A stretch of DNA of 64,000 bases from Campylobacter concisus (GTDB taxonomy: Bacteria; Campylobacterota; Campylobacteria; Campylobacterales; Campylobacteraceae). The notes beneath the pieces are model-generated. The model did no database searches. It was not told where the DNA came from and was given only the letters and a program-made list of their open reading frames with translations. Position 1 is the first letter of the stretch. Every line of letters begins with the position of its first letter. Where the stretch lies: the NCBI RefSeq assembly GCF_902460845.1, contig NZ_CABPVS010000003.1, forward strand, positions 124,001 to 188,000, given 5' to 3'. The position numbers and the translations under genes were made by a program. This document shows, in pieces, positions 8,124 to 15,993 of this stretch.

Positions 8124-10465
8124 AACTCTCTCCTACAAAGTATGGCATACTCGCAAAATTTACAAGCTCCGCTTTTTCTTTCAAAATTTATCTTAGTATT
8201 ATTTATACTCTTTAGATTTTCTATCTCATCCTTTAGATCATCTACGCTTTTTTTTGAGCTAATAAGCACAGGTTCATTCTTTAGAACAAAGTAAGCACTT
8301 TTTACCTCGCTACCATAAAGTGCTTCATAAAATGCAAGCTGAAGCGAGTTCGCATTTGCATCACCAGTTTTATAATCAAGTATAAAAGGCTCGCCATCAG
8401 GGCTAGCATCGATCCTATCGATAATGCCTTTTATCTTTACATCACAAAAATCACTCTCTAGGTCTTTTTCACACTCAAGCACTCTAAAGCCAGCACTTAA
8501 ACGTTTATTTTCAAACTCTGCGTATTCTTTAAATTTCTGCGACCAAATCTCAAGCTCAAGCGAAGAAAAATCTTGCTTTGCAAGTATTTCTTTAAAAATA
8601 GCCAAATCAAATATATTTTTTTGTCTATAAAAATCACTTGTGTAGTATTCATAAAGTGCCTTATGGAAGCTATTTCCCTGCTTAGATCCTGGCTCAGTTG
8701 CTATAGCTTTTGCTCCTTTTATACCAGCTATCTTTGCGTAATAATACTTTCTTGGGCAAGTTAGAAATAAATTTAGTGTCGAAAATGATAGCGGTTTAGT
8801 GAAAAAATCATGCTCCAAAATGATCTCATCATCGCTTAAATTTAGGCTTGTACTTCCTTTTAAAAATAATTTTAAATACGCCTCGTCACTAAATTTCTCA
8901 TCTTTTATTATTTTGAAATTTTTTAAAAATCTTGAAGGAATACTCTCTTCGTTTAAAACACAGCTTATGGCGACCTTTTTGGCATTGTTTATAAGGCTTT
9001 CGTAGTAAAATCTCTGCAAATTTTCACGCTCAAGGTAGCTTATAAGTCCTGCTTTTTGCCTCACTTTCGAGTTTAAAAACATCTCATTTGTGCTTCTTGC
9101 TGGGATGAAGTTATCATTAAAATCAACTATGATTATACCATCAAATTTCATTCCACGGCTCTCAAGCATGCCCATGACACTGATCTTTCCGCCACCCACA
9201 TCATCGATGCTTAGTCGCGAGATATTTAGCAAGAAAATTTCACTTAACTGCTTTAAGCTAAAGTCAAAATACCTACATAAATTCTCAATCCTAAAAAGCT
9301 CAAGCGCGAGCTTTTCTTCACATCTTGGCTCATTTTCAAGCGTTAAAAGCTCATCTATTAGCCCTTTAAATTTAGCAAAGTCGCAAAGATCAAAGTAGCT
9401 CGATTTAAATTTATTAAAAAGCTCTTCGCTTATGCCAAGCGCGCTCAAGATAAAGCCAAGCTCCTCGTAGCTCTCACATTTACTTTGATCAAAAACCGGC
9501 CTTGCCTCTTCATTGATCGCTTTTGTAATGTAAAAAAGCGCCTCATAAAATTTTGTATTTTTAAAGCTCTCGCCCATAGCGTAGTTAAAAATTTTATCTC
9601 TATCATGAAGCCTTAAAATTTCACTAAAGCTCTCATCTGGCAATATGACAGCGATGTTTTCAGGCTTTATACCCTCACGCACAAACTCGCTCGCCTTTGC
9701 CATAGCGTAGGCACATTGCAGGCTTCTAGTGGCAAATCGCTTTTCTAAGACTGGCTCAAATTTTTTGATATTTTCTAAGCAAATTAGCTCATTTGTCTTT
9801 AAATTTAGCTCATATTTTTTGTAATTTTCAATCTCACTAATAGCTGAAATTTGCTTTATTTTATTGATTAGCTTTGCATTGAAAACACTAGTTTGAAAGA
9901 TAATTTTTAGCGTAGTTAGCTTTGAGATTTTCTCTAAAATTTCCCACTCAAACTCGCTTAAAATTCCATCTATATGCAGTGAAATTTCACTAAAGCTTTT
10001 GATGTAAGCTTCATTTATGTTATAAATTTTTGGCAAGGTTATATCATCGTAGAGATTTTCTCTATCAAGCAAGCTCTCATACTCTTTTAAAACCGCTTCA
10101 AGTATGTTTAAATGCTCCTCAAAATTAGCGTAAATATCGTTAAATTTGATCTCAGCAATACTCTTTTTACTAATAGCTAGCTCTTTAAAAAATGAAAAAA
10201 GATAGTCATTATTTTTCAAAAATTCAAAAAACTCAGTTGGAATTTTAAGAACAGAGTTTGCCTTTTTGACGCTAGCACAGGCTCTATTCATAAGCACCAA
10301 AGCATAGGTGCTATCAATCTCAAATCTACCATCTACATAAACTATCTTTTTATAAAACTCGGCAATGCTTAGGCTTTTTGGGATTAACTCATCATTAAAA
10401 CTTGCATTAAATTCACGAATCTTACGCGAGTTCGTAAAGACAAAAAGTTGGTTTAAGTTATGCAT
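8120..10465 (-). CDS. addB: PD-(D/E)XK nuclease subunit AddB
   Basis: A 781-residue partner of AddA. The C-terminal nuclease domain shows the expected order: CPRKYYY, FHKALYEYY, GIIDRID, then ILDYKTG with the catalytic Asp and Lys, then QLAFYEALY. The first Cys (TCPRK) with the CKFCEYAILC cluster near the C-terminus would form the 4Fe-4S staple known from AddB nucleases. The N-terminal half is helicase-like in layout, but I see no Walker A lysine motif, so ATP-driven translocation is probably left to AddA. Precedes addA with a four-base ATGA overlap. The ATG is preceded by AGAGAAAA. Confidence 0.88.
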   Translation of the reverse strand: MHNLNQLFVFTNSRKIREFNASFNDELIPKSLSIAEFYKKIVYVDGRFEIDSTYALVLMNRACASVKKANSVLKIPTEFFEFLKNNDYLFSFFKELAISKKSIAEIKFNDIYANFEEHLNILEAVLKEYESLLDRENLYDDITLPKIYNINEAYIKSFSEISLHIDGILSEFEWEILEKISKLTTLKIIFQTSVFNAKLINKIKQISAISEIENYKKYELNLKTNELICLENIKKFEPVLEKRFATRSLQCAYAMAKASEFVREGIKPENIAVILPDESFSEILRLHDRDKIFNYAMGESFKNTKFYEALFYITKAINEEARPVFDQSKCESYEELGFILSALGISEELFNKFKSSYFDLCDFAKFKGLIDELLTLENEPRCEEKLALELFRIENLCRYFDFSLKQLSEIFLLNISRLSIDDVGGGKISVMGMLESRGMKFDGIIIVDFNDNFIPARSTNEMFLNSKVRQKAGLISYLERENLQRFYYESLINNAKKVAISCVLNEESIPSRFLKNFKIIKDEKFSDEAYLKLFLKGSTSLNLSDDEIILEHDFFTKPLSFSTLNLFLTCPRKYYYAKIAGIKGAKAIATEPGSKQGNSFHKALYEYYTSDFYRQKNIFDLAIFKEILAKQDFSSLELEIWSQKFKEYAEFENKRLSAGFRVLECEKDLESDFCDVKIKGIIDRIDASPDGEPFILDYKTGDANANSLQLAFYEALYGSEVKSAYFVLKNEPVLISSKKSVDDLKDEIENLKSINNTKINFERKSGACKFCEYAILCRREL

Positions 10466-10616
10466 TTTTCTCTCTTAAATTTTTAAGCAATGATAGCTAA
10501 ATGCTGATAAAAGAGCGCTTTTTACGCTTAGCTAAAGCTTTAAATTTTTATCTAAATACATTAAAATTTTAAGCCTTAAAGAGCCAAAAGCTACAATCAC
10601 AAAAAAAGGAGCAAAA

Positions 10617-11204
10617 ATGCATAAAGGGTTAAACAGACAAGGTTTTTACTACGGCTTTCCGGTTTTGCTGGCTACCACAAAAGATAAAAACGCAAACGAT
10701 GATATCACGGTGCTTTCATCTTCTTGGACGTTAGGAAATACAGTAGTGCTTGGCATAGGCATTGAAAATCAAGGCTTTAAAAATATCAAAAATGGTTCAG
10801 ATATCACGCTAAATTTATGTGATGAGAGTCTGCTAAAAGCTGTGCAAAAAATGGAAAAACTAACTGGTGATAGTAACGTGCCAGAAGAAAAAAAGAATCT
10901 TGGCTACACCTACGAGCACGACAAATTTAAGGTGGCAAATCTCAGCAAAGAACCTGGCATAAAAGTAAAAACCGTCAGGATAAAAGAGTGCAAGATACAG
11001 ATAGAAACGGTTGTAGAAAAGATAGAGTTAAAAGAGTGGTTTAGCATAGTTACTTGCAAGATTACAGGCATTTTTGTAGATGAAAATTTACTAAAAGATG
11101 AAAAGATAGATACGCAAAAATGGCATCCATTAATCTATAAATTTAAAGAATATGTCGGCACTTGCGAGCGTTTAGGATTAAATTTTGGATTTAAAGAGAT
11201 TTGA
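10617..11204 (+). CDS. Flavin reductase-like (FMN-binding split-barrel) protein
   Basis: A 195-residue soluble protein resembling the flavin reductase-like domain family: an N-terminal GFPVLLATTKDKNAND strand-turn, then DITVLSSSWTLGNTVVLGIGIENQGFKNIK, which corresponds to the FMN phosphate-contact region, and a C-terminal PLIYKFKEYVGTCERLG. Members bind FMN and may reduce free flavin or act as flavoredoxins; the partner is unknown. It stands alone, divergent from addB across 151 bases and convergent with the cbb3 accessory genes. AAAAAAGGAGC precedes the ATG. Confidence 0.75.
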   Translation: MHKGLNRQGFYYGFPVLLATTKDKNANDDITVLSSSWTLGNTVVLGIGIENQGFKNIKNGSDITLNLCDESLLKAVQKMEKLTGDSNVPEEKKNLGYTYEHDKFKVANLSKEPGIKVKTVRIKECKIQIETVVEKIELKEWFSIVTCKITGIFVDENLLKDEKIDTQKWHPLIYKFKEYVGTCERLGLNFGFKEI

Positions 11205-11327
11205 TTTATAGCTTTATTTAATAAAAACTTAGTCTCTTGGTTTTAGATTTAGGCAAAAAGATTAGTTTATTAAAATTTAAACTCGGCTTTGAAATCTTTT
11301 CCAGATACCAAAGCTGCGATTTTAAGA

Positions 11328-11798
11328 TCATTTTGTGACATTAAGGTCAAATTTATAATACCTTGTATCATTAGTGTCACTTAGCCTTAAAAGTAGCTGC
11401 CATCTACCTTCTTTTAGACTTGTTTCTTCGCTTACTAGATCATTTTCTTGCCATGAAGCTCTTAAAATTTTATTTTCTTTATTTGTCTGTGGGCGAGTGA
11501 GTAAAATTTCATATTTTAAAGCTGAAATTTCTCCTTTTTTTGGAGTTAGATGAAATTTAAACTTAGCATTTAGGGCATTAAAATTTGGCTCAAATTTTAG
11601 ATCAAATTTCTCATCAAAGCGTTTTTCACTCTCTTTGATAAAGGTTATATTTTCATCGACATTTTGGTAGCTTTGCATATAGGAGCTATCCATCTCAACT
11701 GGATGTTTTAGTGCTATGATGATCGTTACTGCGCAAGCGATAATGATAGCAATGAAGCTAAGCACAATAGCATAAGGCCAAAAAGTTTTTTTATCCAT
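11328..11798 (-). CDS. FixH-like membrane protein of the cbb3 operon
   Basis: A 156-residue protein with one N-terminal membrane helix (about 9-30) and a periplasmic domain ending in a beta-rich segment (GRWQLLLRLSDTNDTRYYKFDLNV). This layout and its place at the end of the ccoNOQP operon suggest FixH/CcoH, a cbb3 oxidase assembly factor; sequence similarity to classical FixH is limited by eye. Its ATG overlaps the stop of the TPM-like gene by eight bases. No terminator is evident in the 123-base convergent gap with the flavin reductase gene. Confidence 0.6.
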   Translation of the reverse strand: MDKKTFWPYAIVLSFIAIIIACAVTIIIALKHPVEMDSSYMQSYQNVDENITFIKESEKRFDEKFDLKFEPNFNALNAKFKFHLTPKKGEISALKYEILLTRPQTNKENKILRASWQENDLVSEETSLKEGRWQLLLRLSDTNDTRYYKFDLNVTK

Positions 11799-12360
11799 TT
11801 TTTACCTTTTTATAAAAGATAACAATTATAAAAAATGCAACCAAGCCATAGATGAAAAATCTTAAAAAATTTAACGTAGTTTTATTTGAATTTCCAACAC
11901 TACTTTCAAGCTGTAAATTTAAGCTAGATGCGATTTGTTCGGCAATATCAGCGTAGCCATTTAATATAGCAGCATTATAGACATCTTTGCCATTTTTAGA
12001 AACCAAAATAGGAATTATCGTTCCTGACTCTGGATTTACACTTAAAATTTGTTCTTTATTAAAAAGCTTTGAAGTATTAGAATCGGCAAAAATTTCTACT
12101 TTCTTTTTATCCTTTATAAGCAGTAAAAAAGCATAAGGCGAGCTAAGGTTTTGCTCTTTAAAAAGAGCTTCTAGCTCACCATCTTTATATACGCCAACTA
12201 CTAAATTTATACCGCTTTTTGCATAAAGCTCACTGCCGATCTCATTTAGCTTTACACTTACTTTTTGGCTTAGAATTTCATCATTATTTATCACAAAATT
12301 TGCTCCCAAAGCCAAACTTTGTGAGAGCAAAAATATAAAAATGAGTATAAATTTTCTCAC
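11791..12360 (-). CDS. Secreted, membrane-anchored TPM-like protein of the cbb3 operon
   Basis: A 189-residue protein when started at the GTG two bases after the stop of the preceding microprotein. I prefer this to the longer TTG frame (12408), because the GTG gives a clean signal peptide (MRKFILIFIFLLSQSLALGA), while the extra 16 residues are just the microprotein gene read in another frame. The body resembles a TPM domain (LYAKSGINLVVGVYKDGE... PYAFLLLIKDKKKVEIFAD), and a C-terminal helix (about 166-184) with a KKVKNG tail anchors it in the inner membrane. Function is unknown; the operon suggests a role in cbb3 oxidase assembly or stability. The TPM assignment is tentative. Confidence 0.65.
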   Translation of the reverse strand: MRKFILIFIFLLSQSLALGANFVINNDEILSQKVSVKLNEIGSELYAKSGINLVVGVYKDGELEALFKEQNLSSPYAFLLLIKDKKKVEIFADSNTSKLFNKEQILSVNPESGTIIPILVSKNGKDVYNAAILNGYADIAEQIASSLNLQLESSVGNSNKTTLNFLRFFIYGLVAFFIIVIFYKKVKNG

Positions 12361-12362
12361 AC

Positions 12363-12464
12363 CTAGCCTACAAAAAGGTGGTTTGATGTAAGCACTGACC
12401 ACGCACAAATAGCTCCTGCAACAACTATCAGCAAGATTATGGCTTTTTCTATTATGCCTAGCAT
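12363..12464 (-). CDS. 33-residue single-helix membrane microprotein in the cbb3 operon
   Basis: A small frame that starts at ATG 12464, two bases after the DUF4006 stop, with AAAGGAG placed seven bases upstream, and ends at TAG 12365-12363, two bases before the GTG of the next gene. It encodes MLGIIEKAIILLIVVAGAIC followed by 13 residues: one hydrophobic helix (about 3-20) and a short periplasmic or cytoplasmic tail. The gene exactly fills what would otherwise be an untranslated gap in a tightly packed operon and has the same two-base spacing on both sides. I recognise no family. It may be a small subunit or assembly peptide of the oxidase, like CcoQ. Confidence 0.7.
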   Translation of the reverse strand: MLGIIEKAIILLIVVAGAICAWSVLTSNHLFVG

Positions 12465-12466
12465 CA

Positions 12467-12679
12467 CTACTCCTTTATAATGACGTGTTTAGCGTTATCA
12501 ACGCTCTTCATCTCAATGCTGCTTGCATCTTTTAATGAGTAAGGTTTGGTTGCTACATCTTTTTGCAAGCCAATACCAATATAAGTAAGTACGCCAAGGA
12601 TAGATAGCAAAAGCAAAACTGCCACCAAATAACCGCTAATACCATTTAAAGCAAAGATATTTCTATTTTTATTTTCCAT
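12467..12679 (-). CDS. DUF4006 family small membrane protein
   Basis: A 70-residue protein with one membrane helix (about 15-36) opening MENKNRNIFALNGISGYLVAV. Small DUF4006 proteins are, as I recall, typical of Campylobacterota and sit immediately after ccoP; this one shares one base with the ccoP stop (TAATG). Function is not established. A role as an accessory subunit or in cbb3 oxidase assembly is inferred from position. Its stop overlaps the Shine-Dalgarno of the 33-residue microprotein gene. Confidence 0.78.
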   Translation of the reverse strand: MENKNRNIFALNGISGYLVAVLLLLSILGVLTYIGIGLQKDVATKPYSLKDASSIEMKSVDNAKHVIIKE

Positions 12680-13542
12680 TATTCGCCCTTTGATAGCGAT
12701 ATGACATATTCGCCAACTGCTTTTTGTTGTATCTCATTTAGTCTGCCATCATTAAATTTAGGCATAACACCGATGTTGCCGTTTTTACCACGATTTAGTA
12801 CATCTACGATGAACTCACTTGAACCATATTTACTAAGATCAGCCGACATACCATCCATGCCTTTGCCATCATCTCCGTGACAAGCTGCACAAGCTGCGTA
12901 AAGCTCTTTTCCCATAGCTACTAAATTTTCGTTTTTTGTACTTTTTATAGCACTTATCTCTTTTGCAACATAAGCTGCGATAGCCTTTGCTCCATCAGCA
13001 TCAGCTAACCCTGCTGGCATCTCACCCATAGGATAATCAAGCCCTTTTGAGCCATTTAGTATCGTATCGACTATTCCTTGTTCGCTACCCCAAATTTGTA
13101 AATTTGCAGCTTTGCCACCAATGCCATCGCCTGTGATGCCATGACATGCTGAGCATTGCACTAAAAATACGCTCTCTCCCATAGCATGAAGCGTTTCTTT
13201 GCTTGGGTTTGCATACTCTTTTTCAAATTTAGCGTTTGCCTCTTTTACTTCTTTATTATATTCACCGATTTGTGAGTAAGAATTTAGTGGATAACCAAGT
13301 AAATAATACCAAATCGCCCAAACAAGCGTTAGTAAAAAAACTACCGCCCAACCAAATGGAACTGGATTTTTATACTCGCCTATCCCATCCCAGTTGTGCT
13401 CGCTAAGCTCTACGCTTTCATCCTTTTTAACTTTCATTTGACCAACATACTTGCCAGCTACAACGACAGTTAGTACGATAATTAAGATGGCACCTATTAA
13501 CGCAAGTAAATTTATATTATCTTCTAAATTTAGCCATTGCAT
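12679..13542 (-). CDS. ccoP: cbb3-type cytochrome c oxidase diheme subunit CcoP
   Basis: A 287-residue membrane-anchored diheme cytochrome c. Two membrane segments (about 11-33 and 62-84) precede two c-type heme sites, CSACH (130-134) and CAACH (218-222), each followed by a later Met-containing loop (GEMPAG, GVMPKF) that supplies the axial ligand. CcoP carries electrons from soluble cytochrome c to CcoO in the high-affinity terminal oxidase. Starts at ATG after GGAGAGCGT and overlaps the end of ccoQ by 13 bases. Confidence 0.96.
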   Translation of the reverse strand: MQWLNLEDNINLLALIGAILIIVLTVVVAGKYVGQMKVKKDESVELSEHNWDGIGEYKNPVPFGWAVVFLLTLVWAIWYYLLGYPLNSYSQIGEYNKEVKEANAKFEKEYANPSKETLHAMGESVFLVQCSACHGITGDGIGGKAANLQIWGSEQGIVDTILNGSKGLDYPMGEMPAGLADADGAKAIAAYVAKEISAIKSTKNENLVAMGKELYAACAACHGDDGKGMDGMSADLSKYGSSEFIVDVLNRGKNGNIGVMPKFNDGRLNEIQQKAVGEYVISLSKGE

Positions 13543-13739
13543 ACGCTCTCCTTTGTAGCCTTTTGCTCTAAAATTTTACTACCGATCTCATCATCTAGGG
13601 CTAATCTTGAATACTTCTCATAATTTCTTCTACCTTGCTTTTCACTTTTGTAAAGATGAAAAAAATAAGCATACAAAGTGATAGCTAAGAATGCTGTCAA
13701 AATAAAATAGCCATAAGCTTGAAGTTCTCTAATATCCAT
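13530..13739 (-). CDS. ccoQ: cbb3 oxidase small subunit CcoQ
   Basis: A 69-residue single-helix protein (hydrophobic about 8-28, GYFILTAFLAITLYAYFFHLY) with a polar, charged C-terminus including the LYKSEKQGRRNYEKYS stretch typical of CcoQ/FixQ. In other bacteria CcoQ stabilises the assembled oxidase. It lies between ccoO and ccoP in the standard ccoNOQP order, nine bases after ccoO. Confidence 0.9.
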   Translation of the reverse strand: MDIRELQAYGYFILTAFLAITLYAYFFHLYKSEKQGRRNYEKYSRLALDDEIGSKILEQKATKESVCNG

Positions 13740-13748
13740 TACTAACTC

Positions 13749-14417
13749 CTATTTTAGGCTATTTAGATAGGCGATAAGTGCCACAATCTGGCGAATTTCA
13801 CCCTTTGCAAAGGCACTTTTTACTTGCTCGTCTTTCATACTTTCAACGATACTTGCAGCCTGCTCTTTCACGTTAGCATTTGCTTGCTCAAAAGTACCAA
13901 GAGCTGGCATATCTTTCTCATCATAAGGTGTGTTAAAAACCTTTTTAACAGTTAGTGCTTCAGCGTAAGCAGTCTCTATATCAGCATTTTTCTTAAACAA
14001 AAATGGATATGCTGGCATGATCGAACCTGGCACAACAGAGGCTGGGTTTAACATATGATTTTCATGCCAATCTGTCGTTCTATAATTGCCCACACGCATA
14101 AGATCTGGACCAGTTCTTTTTGAACCCCAAAGATGCGGACGATCATAAGCAAATTCGCCACTTAGCGAATACATGCCATATCTATCAGTCTCAGCTTTAA
14201 ACGGACGTATCATCTGTGAGTGGCAGGTGTTGCAACCATTTTGTATATATATATTTTTTCCAGCAAGCTCTAAAACCGTATAAGGTTTTGTACCCTCAAG
14301 TGGCCTAGCTCTATTTGCAAAGTCAGGTAAAATTTCTACTACGCCAGCATAGGCTATGACGATAAATACGCAAACTGCAAAAAAGAATGGATTTTTTTCT
14401 AACCAAGCAAACATCAC
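13749..14417 (-). CDS. ccoO: cbb3 oxidase monoheme subunit CcoO
   Basis: A 222-residue membrane-anchored cytochrome c. One N-terminal helix (about 11-30) anchors it, and the heme motif CNTCH is at 62-66, embedded in the conserved GCNTCHSQMIRPFKAETDRYG segment. The GSIMPAYPFLF stretch near residue 132 supplies the Met ligand. CcoO passes electrons from CcoP to the binuclear centre of CcoN. Its ATG overlaps the ccoN stop (ATGA). Confidence 0.97.
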   Translation of the reverse strand: MMFAWLEKNPFFFAVCVFIVIAYAGVVEILPDFANRARPLEGTKPYTVLELAGKNIYIQNGCNTCHSQMIRPFKAETDRYGMYSLSGEFAYDRPHLWGSKRTGPDLMRVGNYRTTDWHENHMLNPASVVPGSIMPAYPFLFKKNADIETAYAEALTVKKVFNTPYDEKDMPALGTFEQANANVKEQAASIVESMKDEQVKSAFAKGEIRQIVALIAYLNSLK

Positions 14418-15901
14418 ATCACCTCCACATTGGCTTTAGCACCGCCCATAGGCGTTGCACTTTTTGGCTCTACCAAAATAGCTTTAGCAGAAGTTGATTT
14501 GTAGATATTGTAAGCAAACATCAAAAAGCCAATCAAATACAAAAGTCCGCCAATAGCTCTAATGTAATAATAAGGTATAAGTACTACAACAGTATCAATA
14601 AATGAGTAGAGTAAATTTCCATAGCTATCAGTTGCTCTCCACATCATACCTTGCGTAATACCAGCAATCCACATCGAAGCAAAGTATAAAACGATACCTG
14701 TTGTTTGTATCCAAAATTGAGCTTCCATTAAGGATTTTGAATAAATTTCGCGCTTAAAGATACGTGGTGTCATATGATAAAGTGCCGCCATAGTCATAAA
14801 ACCAACCCAGCCAAGTGCTCCATCATGCACATGTCCTGGCACCCAGTCAGTATAGTGAGCTAGTGCATTTACAGATTTGATAGCCAAGATAGGGCCTTCA
14901 AGAGTTGAAAACATATAAAAAGTTGAAGCTAGAATCATAAATTTAATAAGCGGGCTCTCGCGAAGTTGTGTCCATTCACCTTTCATTGTAAGAAGCATAT
15001 TAATAGCTGAACCCCAAGAAGGCAAAATCAAAACAATAGAAAAAACCGAACCCATAGTCTGCATCCAATCAGGCACAGCAGTATATATTAGGTGGTGACC
15101 GCCAGCCCAAAGATAGATAAACATAAGGCCCCAGAATGAAAATAACGAAAGCTTATAAGAAAATATTGGCTGTCCGCTCTCTTTTGGCAAGAAGTAATAA
15201 ATTTGGGCGATGATCGCTACTGTAAATACAAACGCAACTGCGTTGTGACCGTACCACCACTGAACCAAAGCATCATTTGAGCCAGCATACATCGAAACTG
15301 AGTGTAGCCATGAGCCATATCCACTAACTAGTCTTGTTGGAATTTCCATGTTATTAAATAGATAAAGCATAGCAACGCCAAGAAATGTAGCAATGTAATA
15401 CCAAACTGAGATGTAAAGTGTCTTCTCACGGCGTATACCAATAAGCCCAAATATACTAATACCCCAAAGCACCCAGACTACTACTACTGCGATATCTAAT
15501 GGCCACTCAAGCTCGGCATACTCCTTAGATGTACTCTCGCCCATAAAAAGTGTCACAACAGCTAGAATCATAACAAGTATATAAAGCCAAAAATGAAGCT
15601 TACCAATGAACATCAAAAACGGAGATTCACTCATTGATACTTTTAAAACACGCTGTCCAATGTAATACCAAGTGGCAAATATACCAGAGAGCATAAAACC
15701 AAAAATGATACCGTTAGTATGAAGAGGACGCAATCTACCAAATGCCGAATACTCACCAGCTATATAGTTTAGATCAGGACAGGCAAGCTGAAAAGCCACC
15801 AAAACACCAATAGCCATGCCAACAATACCAAAAAATATCGTGGAGAACATAAAGAGTTTTGCCACACTATAATCATAATGTAGCAACTGGGATGGTCGCA
15901 T
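14414..15901 (-). CDS. ccoN: cbb3 oxidase catalytic subunit CcoN
   Basis: A 495-residue, about 12-helix catalytic subunit. Metal ligands are visible: His 61 (HTNG, low-spin heme b), His 219 (WWYGHNAV) with the HH pair 269-270 (CuB), and the His pair around 357-359 (GHVHDGALGW) near the heme b3 site. It reduces oxygen to water with high affinity and pumps protons, the main microaerobic terminal oxidase of Campylobacter. First gene of the cco operon, with a very strong ribosome site (TAGGAGG) eight bases before ATG. The 92-base leader carries a long inverted repeat. Confidence 0.98.
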   Translation of the reverse strand: MRPSQLLHYDYSVAKLFMFSTIFFGIVGMAIGVLVAFQLACPDLNYIAGEYSAFGRLRPLHTNGIIFGFMLSGIFATWYYIGQRVLKVSMSESPFLMFIGKLHFWLYILVMILAVVTLFMGESTSKEYAELEWPLDIAVVVVWVLWGISIFGLIGIRREKTLYISVWYYIATFLGVAMLYLFNNMEIPTRLVSGYGSWLHSVSMYAGSNDALVQWWYGHNAVAFVFTVAIIAQIYYFLPKESGQPIFSYKLSLFSFWGLMFIYLWAGGHHLIYTAVPDWMQTMGSVFSIVLILPSWGSAINMLLTMKGEWTQLRESPLIKFMILASTFYMFSTLEGPILAIKSVNALAHYTDWVPGHVHDGALGWVGFMTMAALYHMTPRIFKREIYSKSLMEAQFWIQTTGIVLYFASMWIAGITQGMMWRATDSYGNLLYSFIDTVVVLIPYYYIRAIGGLLYLIGFLMFAYNIYKSTSAKAILVEPKSATPMGGAKANVEVM

Positions 15902-15919
15902 AAATTTTCCTCCTAGTTA

Positions 15920-15985
15920 AATTTATATTAATTTTCGGTTATTTTAGAGTAGAAAAACTATAAAAAGACTTAATTAATATAAATT
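15920..15985. repeat. 14-bp perfect inverted repeat upstream of ccoN
   Basis: AATTTATATTAATT at 15920-15933 is repeated in inverse orientation at 15972-15985 with 38 bases between. Each arm contains a TATAAAT-like -10 element. It could be an operator, a pair of promoters, or the stem of a leader hairpin on the message running from the regulator gene into ccoN. Confidence 0.6.
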
Positions 15986-15993
15986 CTCTTTTA

